A stretch of 46,207 nucleotides of DNA from Tubiluchus corallicola (lineage: Eukaryota > Priapulida > Priapulimorpha > Priapulimorphida > Tubiluchidae): the NCBI GenBank assembly GCA_030141605.1, contig JAQGDQ010000695.1, forward strand, positions 65,001-111,207, read 5' to 3'. Shown in pieces: positions 42,601 to 46,207 of the stretch. The position numbers and the translations under genes are program-made. The notes under the pieces were generated by a model. That model saw nothing but the letters and a program-made list of their open reading frames with translations, made no database searches and was not told the origin of the DNA. Position 1 is the first letter of the stretch, and every line of letters begins with the position of its first letter.

Positions 42601-44785
42601 TGCTTCAAAGTTTGGCTAATTGGAAAAGCTTCCTGATTCAGTGAAGTGTTTTGCTGTTAAAAAAATGGTAACGAAAAAACTGACACAGAGGGAGTAACTC
42701 TCGGGCAGTCACTTTGTAAACTCAGTCACTGAGTATAAACATTGTTTTTATACTGTGTATGTAACAGATGAGGCCTGAGTGTGAAGGAATACCATTTTTT
42801 TATATACAATAAACTACGTACATTCTTGCGTATCTCGAATGGATCTCGTGGAACCCATTTTCTCCGCCATTTTTCTCTTCACCAAACATCTCGTAACTCG
42901 AAATTGCCCTGCCCATCTCGGACGACGTCCCAAGCGAGAAATCCTGTGCGAAAGCGTGCACCACATTACGATTTTAACTGCTAGTTTCGGCAAAAATGCC
43001 AAGATTTCTTGTATTACCTTAGCATAACGTTGAATACAACGTGGCTTAACGAACGTGGTGTAATAACTAAATCACGATATTATTATTGCCAAATTCTGTT
43101 AACATTGCTACTCAGATTACAATAGAGGTGGATAGAGGTGGACCTGTCAATTTATTTTTGATTATTTATAAAAAAAACTGTTGTTTTATATTTGATTAAA
43201 GGCTCAGTTTGCTGTTTTTACAGGCTGTAGTGTTACTAGTGTATTGTCCGATGTTGATGAGTGCCTCAAAATTGTTTTCTTATGAACATTGTCCAACTCG
43301 CAGCCTCGCATAACTTCGAACTAATTTTACGCACGCGGGGTGTTCGAGTTTTGCGTAGTTTATTGTATACAGCTCAGATTCGTTCATTTTTGGTCGTGCA
43401 GTTTCACGGCCAACGTTTAAATTGTTGACGGTTTTTTCGACAAATTGATGTTAAATTTGCGAATTTGTTAGCTGATTTTACTTGTAAAGTTAATTAAGTG
43501 CGATGGTCGTCTGCAGGGTAAGGGTAAGAAAGAGGACGTAGACAGACGCATTGCACAGATAAAAGATGAATTGGAGCTGTCGACGTCGGATTATGAAAAG
43601 GAGAAGCTGAACGAACGACTCGCTAAACTCAGCAAAGGTGTCGCCGTTGTCAAAGTAAGTGACGCAGTTGCTGCTGCTGCTACTTTGTTTTGTCAATTTG
43701 TTGAAAGTAAAATGTGTGGTAAAGCAATAATGTTAGATTGCAAGGAATTCAAATTTTTGTTGCTTTTTAAACCATTTGTGTGCTTCCATAGCAAAATCGG
43801 TAATTAAGCTTTCTAGCTGTTCACGTATATTGAATTTCCATTTCATGAGGATCGTTTTGATACCAAGTTCATCACTCAATGTTATTTCTAAGCTGAGATA
43901 ATCCACGTTGAAGTTGAGGTGCAGGCTGCACACTTAAGTTAAAGTCAGCCATTGTTCTAGATATTCACTTATCCTGAATCTCCATTTCATGAGGATCATT
44001 TTGATACCAAGTTCATCACTCTATGTTATTTCTAAGCTGAGATAATCACCGTTGAAGTTGAGGTGCAGGCTGTGCAGTAAAAAACATAATCTTGAGAAAA
44101 TCACTGTTAAAGTCAGCCATTGTTTTTTCTCACGTTTCTACAAAACGCTTAGCAACCGCACAAATGTTGGTTGCTACGGACTTTGCAAGAACACATTGAA
44201 AGTTATGTTTAAATCCAGTAGATGGCTTTTTCTGATGAAGATCTGGGCTTTGCAACAGAAAAAAACCTGAAGCAAAATGACAGCTTCCACAAGTTACTAT
44301 CAGAGTTTGAAAACTCAAGTTTTTTACAATTGCAGTACTAATTTCTAGCCTGAAAAGTGTGTACGGGGTTATAAAGTTAGATTTTTGGTATTTTTTTGAA
44401 CATTTTCTTGATGCTAAAATATAAAAGTCCAATATATTTGGCATTTATTTTTATAAAAAAACTGGCATTTAATCAAATTTTTGGTGCATTCTACTTTGAA
44501 GCATCATAACATAGTTTTAACTATGCCGACTTATAGGCAGTTTTGCTTTGCAAGCAACAAATTTAACGAATCTACTTCTTAATTTAAAGATACAATTTGA
44601 CATTTTTCAGGTGGGCGGTTCCAGCGAAATGGAGGTGAACGAAAAGAAGGACCGGTATAATGACGCTCTGAACGCCACCAGGGCGGCGGTAGAGGAGGGC
44701 ATCGTTCCCGGTGGTGGCGTGGCATTGTTACGATGCTTGCCGGCTTTAGACGCTATTAAACCCGAAAACGACGATCAAAAGATAG
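29508..44785 (+). CDS. HSPD1: 60-kDa heat shock protein, mitochondrial chaperonin Cpn60 (3' end missing)
   Basis: ATP-driven group I chaperonin of the mitochondrial matrix that folds imported proteins together with HSP10. Coding exons: 29508-29675, 30867-31119, 34545-34723, 36481-36574, 37371-37539, 39330-39429, 41739-41846, 43517-43654, 44611-44785. All are GT-AG and phase-consistent, giving 1384 nt or 461 complete codons. The presequence [18 protein letters not shown]...SRSY is cut before [15 protein letters not shown], as in human. ATP-site blocks [16 protein letters not shown] and [20 protein letters not shown] are present, as are the apical domain ([42 protein letters not shown]) and the ATPase Asp in [16 protein letters not shown]. 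The chaperonins-cpn60 signature [12 protein letters not shown] is intact. After QKI-G a donor (GTAAGG) follows, but no further exon exists here. About 110 residues, including the Gly-Met-rich tail, are absent because the window runs into an inverted copy of exon 7. Confidence 0.96.
29704..30030. repeat. Dispersed repeat family J, copy 1
   Basis: Matches 35494-35780: AGCCGTTACTTAGCCAAGAT, GATGGCGTACGCAGTTAGCA and GGCGCATGCTAGATTTGAAC occur in the same order. Probably a DNA-transposon fragment; the ends are not clear. Confidence 0.7.
30055..30750. repeat. Family K copy 2 with inserted ATT microsatellite
   Basis: Matches 20636-20930 on both sides of a 30219-30640 ATT/GTT/GCT array. Left match: CACAAACTGTTATGTAAACG and TTTTTGACATCTAGGAGAAA. 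Right match: AAACTTAATAAATT and GGAAATCGAAAC. Confidence 0.75.
30219..30640. repeat. ATT trinucleotide array, HSPD1 intron 1
   Basis: About 420 bp of TTA/ATT with regular GCT, GTT and ACT interruptions. The 148-aa poly-leucine frame is an artefact. Confidence 0.97.
30867..31119 (+). CDS. HSPD1: HSPD1 exon 2 (nucleotide-binding blocks)
   Basis: [20 protein letters not shown] through [15 protein letters not shown] to NPIEIRK plus one base of Gly. Carries the conserved GDGTT ATP-binding and hydrolysis motif. The acceptor is CTTGTAG and the donor AAAG|GTAATT. Confidence 0.97.
31236..31985 (-). mobile_element. LINE-type 3' end with 137-bp tandem core, copy 2
   Basis: Four 137-bp units (about 31318-31868). 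On the minus strand the element ends GTGTGAAATCAAATTCATAG followed by TTCATAG 7-mers and an A-run, a classic retrotransposed tail. In HSPD1 intron 2. Truncated at its 5' side relative to copies 1 and 3. Confidence 0.72.
32269..32370 (+). mobile_element. SINE tail fragment shared with the 5S-derived SINE
   Basis: About 100 bp (GCTCAGCCACAGTCGATGCT to GACAGAAGGATGCCAACAA) match the minus strand of 36640-36740, the 3' part of the 5S-headed SINE. Confidence 0.65.
32738..33367 (-). mobile_element. pogo/Tigger-like MITE, family C copy 2
   Basis: 630 bp with TA on both sides. It begins CAGTGTTCCGTCGCTACTTC and ends CGATAAGTGAGGAACTG, in the opposite orientation to 3941-4511. No transposase. Confidence 0.8.
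33723..34360. mobile_element. hAT-type non-autonomous transposon, copy 2
   Basis: CAGGGGTGTGCAAATTGCGG to TTTGCACACCCCTG, flanked by CTATAAAC and ATATAAAC (7 of 8 bases equal). Most of the body matches 10852-11655. A second, internal 3' end (TTTGCACTCTCCTG at about 34207-34220) suggests a nested or duplicated terminus. Confidence 0.8.
34545..34723 (+). CDS. HSPD1: HSPD1 exon 3
   Basis: Completes Gly and encodes [20 protein letters not shown] through [20 protein letters not shown] to DGVITVK. The donor GTGAAG|GTGAGTG is the first unit of a tandem array of the same donor. Confidence 0.97.
34718..34980 (+). repeat. Tandem array copying the HSPD1 exon 3 splice donor
   Basis: Units of about 19-26 bp (GTGATCACCGTGAAG then GTGAGT) start with the last exon codons and authentic donor. 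AGGTGAGTGA occurs 11 times, plus an AAGTGAGTGA and an AGGCGAGTGA variant. Every downstream donor would frameshift the message or include an in-frame TGA. Confidence 0.93.
34981..35490. other. HSPD1 intron 3, middle part
   Basis: No gene, repeat or regulatory site recognised; ordinary AT-rich intron sequence. Confidence 0.5.
35494..35780. repeat. Dispersed repeat family J, copy 2
   Basis: Matches 29704-30030 in the same orientation. A short direct duplication (GAAGCCTTCGT and GCTACGACCTGTAATTAAT) follows at about 35915-35990. Confidence 0.7.
36055..36399 (-). mobile_element. pogo/Tigger-like MITE, family B copy 2
   Basis: 345 bp from CAGTCGACCCTCGTTAAACC to TAATGAGGGTTGACTG with TA on both sides. 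Reverse orientation relative to 2878-3147. Contains a run of more than 15 C. Ends 81 bp before HSPD1 exon 4. Confidence 0.82.
36481..36574 (+). CDS. HSPD1: HSPD1 exon 4
   Basis: [20 protein letters not shown] then [11 protein letters not shown] plus one base. The acceptor is TTTCTCTTAG and the donor AAGG|GTGAGT. Confidence 0.96.
36640..37113 (-). mobile_element. 5S-rRNA-derived SINE (SINE3-like), minus strand
   Basis: On the minus strand the head (37113-37057) reads CCTGGTTAGTGCTTGGATGG, GTGACCGCCTAGGAATACCA and GGTGCTGTAGGCTT, the last 57 nt or so of animal 5S rRNA including the internal-promoter box C region. A GC-rich body of about 320 bp follows, then the tail shared with 32269-32370. 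The first half of 5S, with box A, is missing. Several open frames on both strands here are not genes. In HSPD1 intron 4. Confidence 0.78.
37371..37539 (+). CDS. HSPD1: HSPD1 exon 5
   Basis: Completes Gly; [20 protein letters not shown] to [15 protein letters not shown] plus two bases of Arg. The acceptor is TTGTTCCAG and the donor ACAG|GTATCA. A 1.7-kb minisatellite begins about 9 bp after the exon. Confidence 0.96.
37548..39217. repeat. 22-bp minisatellite, about 75 units, HSPD1 intron 5
   Basis: 1.67 kb built on TTTGTTTACTTTGTAGTCTAAT with variants TTGTTGTC, CTCATT and ACCATTTGTTG, arranged in higher-order blocks (for example 38150-38400 resembles 38630-38880). It occupies almost the whole intron, from 9 bp after exon 5 to about 110 bp before exon 6. 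Confidence 0.96.
39330..39429 (+). CDS. HSPD1: HSPD1 exon 6
   Basis: Completes Arg; [20 protein letters not shown] then [13 protein letters not shown]. The acceptor is CTCATTTCAG and the donor TTG|GTAAGC. Confidence 0.95.
39465..39800 (-). mobile_element. LINE 3' UTR fragment, reverse
   Basis: Reverse complement of about 15850-16190: CATAAGTCATTTATTTCACC (the tail) then GGACCTACAATGAACGTAAT and GGGCTTGTTAGATTGCCCC. Starts about 35 bp after the HSPD1 exon 6 donor. No coding remains. Confidence 0.8.
39990..40512. repeat. 20-bp minisatellite, HSPD1 intron 6
   Basis: About 26 units of ATCAAGTTAGCATTTGTAAT with C/T, G/A and T/C variants. The same repeat family recurs in intron 7 (41890-42222) and inverted at 45730-46010. 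Confidence 0.95.
40513..40612. repeat. 100-bp segment repeated in intron 7
   Basis: TTGATTTAGGAAGTGCCGTT, TGATCGATACCTGAGAAAGC and AAGGATATCTGATGCA match 42223-42322, each directly following the 20-bp minisatellite. The match is cut at GATGCA by the LINE insertion at 40614. Confidence 0.85.
40614..41365 (-). mobile_element. LINE-type 3' end with 137-bp tandem core, copy 3
   Basis: Three 137-bp units (about 40686-41092, the last shortened), with body and tail as in copies at 1491 and 31236. It extends to ATTATACTTGTAGTAA like copy 1. In HSPD1 intron 6, antisense. Confidence 0.72.
41739..41846 (+). CDS. HSPD1: HSPD1 exon 7
   Basis: Thirty-six codons, [20 protein letters not shown] to [10 protein letters not shown]. 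The acceptor is CATTGACAG and the donor AAC|GTAAGA. An identical 108-bp copy lies on the minus strand at 46055-46162. Confidence 0.95.
41890..42222. repeat. 20-bp minisatellite, HSPD1 intron 7
   Basis: About 16 units of the TAGCATTTGTAATATCCAAG / TAGCATTTGCAATGCCAAG type, starting some 45 bp after the exon 7 donor. Dimeric (40-bp) higher-order structure. Confidence 0.95.
42460..42745. repeat. Imperfect tandem duplication, HSPD1 intron 7
   Basis: AGCTTCCTGATTCATTGAAA through GACACAGAGGCAGTAACTCT and GGGCAGTCACT occurs again about 155 bp later with AGTGAAGTGTTTTGC. Both copies also appear in the inverted arm. Confidence 0.85.
42807..43365. mobile_element. TA-flanked MITE with CAATAAACTACG ends
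   Basis: 559 bp. The left end CAATAAACTACGTACATTCT leads to TATCTCGAA; the right end TTCGAGTTTTGCGTAGTTTATTG is its imperfect complement, with TATA on both sides. TA duplication suggests Tc1/mariner or pogo type. The break of the inverted repeat lies 53 bp inside it. Confidence 0.75.
43517..43654 (+). CDS. HSPD1: HSPD1 exon 8
   Basis: Forty-six codons, [20 protein letters not shown] through [20 protein letters not shown] to VAVVK. The acceptor is GTCTGCAG and the donor AAA|GTAAGT. Confidence 0.95.
43781..44575 (+). repeat. Dispersed repeat family I, copy 3
   Basis: The longest copy, filling most of HSPD1 intron 8. Its first about 130 bp occur twice (43800-43930 and 43965-44080). Matches 880-1402 over nearly the whole length, plus an extra block (44165-44260) related to the hairpin at 27776-27944. 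Confidence 0.72.
44611..44785 (+). CDS. HSPD1: HSPD1 exon 9 (last present)
   Basis: [20 protein letters not shown], then [20 protein letters not shown] and on to DDQKI plus one base of Gly. Holds the ATPase Asp and the family signature. The acceptor is ATTTTTCAG and the donor ATAG|GTAAGG. The expected partner exon is not in the window. Confidence 0.96.
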
Positions 44786-44870
44786 GTAAGGGTTTTCCCG
44801 ACAAAATCTCGTTTACTATCATTTGTGTATTTTTTGCCGTAATGGTAAACAAATTGGTTTTATCGTAAAC

Positions 44871-45080
44871 AAAACAATGGCAAACAATGAAACACAAATA
44901 TTTCTGTAACAAAACAATGGCAAACGATGAAACACAAATATTTCTGTAACAAAACAATGGCAAACAATGAAACACAAATATTTCTGTAACAAAACAATGG
45001 CAAACAATGAAACACAAATATTTCTGTAACAAAACAATGGCAAACGATGAAACACAAATATTTCTGTAACAAAACAATGG
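44871..45080. repeat. 40-bp minisatellite, HSPD1 intron 9
   Basis: 5.25 units of AAAACAATGGCAAACAATGA plus AACACAAATATTTCTGTAAC, differing only by A/G at one position. Begins 85 bp after the exon 9 donor and runs directly into the inverted arm at 45076. Confidence 0.96.
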
Positions 45081-46207
45081 GTTCCACGAGATCCATTCGA
45101 GATACGCAAGAATGTACGTAGTTTTTTTATTGTATATAAAAAAATGGTATTCCTTCACACTCAGGCCTCATCTGTTACATGGGCCACAGTATAAAAACAA
45201 TGTTTATACCAGTGACTGAGTTTACAAAGTGACTGCCCGCAGAGTTACTCCCTCTGTGTCAGTTTTTTCGTTACCATTTTTTAACAGCAAAACACTTCAC
45301 TGAATCAGGAAGCTTTTCCAATTAGCCAAACTTTGAAGCAGTTTAGTGTCTACTTCACCAGAGACAGAGTGCATGAAAGACAGAGTGTTTACAGAGTGAC
45401 TGCCCGAGAGTTACTGCCTCTGTGTCAGCTTTTTCATTACATTTTTTAACAGCAAAACGTTTCACTGAATCAGGAAGCTTTTTTAACTAGGTGACATTCA
45501 TGAGGTAACACTTGGTACAAGCAATTACTAAGTCAATGTCCTAGTAGTGATAGTTTGTACAAAACAAGAAGCAGGAAATACTTCAGAGAAGAAAAACAGA
45601 GAAATCAACAACCCCTGATGCATCAGATATCCTTGCTTTCTCAGGTATCGATCAAACGGCACTTCCTAAATCAAGGTAATATCATCATATGCAGAAAACC
45701 TACTCAAGTCTAGTCAATTATCATAATGCTAACTTGGTCTTGCAAATGCTAGTTTGATATTACGAATGCTAACTTGGTATTACAAATCCTAGCTTGGATA
45801 TTACAAATGCTAACTTGGTATTGCAAATGCTAGCTTGGATATTACAAACGCTAATTTGGCATTGCAAATGCTAGCTTGGATATTACAAATGCTAACTTGG
45901 CATTGCAAATGCTAGCTTGGATATTACAAATGCTAGCTTGGATATTACAAATGCTAACTTGGTATTGCAAATGCTACTTTGATATTATAAATGCTGTGCT
46001 AGCATTTGCATTAAAACATAAGACAGAAATCACGCATCAGGTATAGTTTCTTACGTTTAGCAGTAGAGTATCATCTTTCGTGATGTTCACTTCTCCGACT
46101 TGCCCGAGGTCCTGCAGCTGAACGTCTTCGATCTTCACCAGGTTTGCCTCGTCGCCAAAAACCTGTCAATGACCACATGTATTATTAAATCGATTTCGCA
46201 AAGCAAA
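45076..46207 (-). repeat. Inverted repeat, right arm, reaching the window end
   Basis: 1132 bp, the reverse complement of 41694-42859 (1166 bp). The length difference is fully accounted for by the missing 40-bp minisatellite unit and small indels. The breakpoint has CCATT shared between the arm and the adjoining 40-bp minisatellite. Confidence 0.97.
46055..46162 (-). pseudogene. Inverted copy of HSPD1 exon 7
   Basis: A perfect 108-bp reverse-complement copy of 41739-41846 with its acceptor and donor intact on the minus strand. It cannot contribute to the + strand HSPD1 message. If the structure is real it is an orphan exon copy; if an assembly error, it is the second allele of exon 7. Confidence 0.9.

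Larger units (their letters stand above)
41694..42859 (+). repeat. Inverted repeat, left arm (contains HSPD1 exon 7)
   Basis: 1166 bp whose reverse complement forms 45076-46207, the window end. Contains the end of intron 6, exon 7 and about 1 kb of intron 7. Arms differ by about eight or nine substitutions, several 1-4 base indels and one 40-bp minisatellite unit present only here (about 42027-42066). The exon is identical. Confidence 0.97.

Noticed and set aside
44775-45158. 127-aa minus-strand frame with repeated CFVTEIFVFH blocks
   Set aside because: A translation of the 40-bp minisatellite and the inverted arm. Competing frames are equally open.

Overview
The window is nuclear DNA of an animal, most likely a marine or other aquatic invertebrate. 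It carries three spliced housekeeping genes with GT-AG introns of hundreds to thousands of bases. Exons are relatively GC-rich. Introns and spacers are AT-rich and packed with DNA-transposon remnants, LINE 3' ends, a 5S-rRNA-derived SINE and many locus-specific minisatellites. I could not place the organism more finely. The proteins are close to their vertebrate counterparts, and the genome is clearly not bacterial, plant or fungal.

Layout. (1) 663-16939, + strand: complete mitochondrial citrate synthase (CS), nine coding exons, 470 aa. (2) 19681-24312, - strand: complete mitochondrial co-chaperonin HSP10/Cpn10 (HSPE1), four exons, 102 aa, convergent with CS. (3) 29508-44785, + strand: mitochondrial chaperonin HSP60/Cpn60 (HSPD1), nine coding exons giving the first 461 aa. 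Roughly the last 110 residues expected from the family are absent. HSPE1 and HSPD1 are head to head, the arrangement known from other animals. Here the start codons are 5.2 kb apart and the spacer is full of repeats. The two proteins form one mitochondrial protein-folding machine, the HSP60 barrel and its HSP10 lid. CS is a matrix enzyme of the TCA cycle; its adjacency looks positional rather than functional.

Right end. From 45076 to the last base (46207) the sequence is an inverted, about 98-99 percent identical copy of 41694-42859, including all of HSPD1 exon 7. HSPD1 therefore runs into its own inverted copy and has no 3' end here. This is either a real inverted duplication or two haplotypes joined head-on during assembly.

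The most unusual pattern is that several intronic minisatellites contain splice signals. Two 5' splice sites (HSPD1 intron 3 and CS intron 5) are themselves the repeat unit and are tandemly copied. An array in HSPE1 intron 3 covers the expected branch-point region. A 1.7-kb array in HSPD1 intron 5 repeats a branch-point plus acceptor-like motif. I found no new enzymatic or defence system, CRISPR array or operon.
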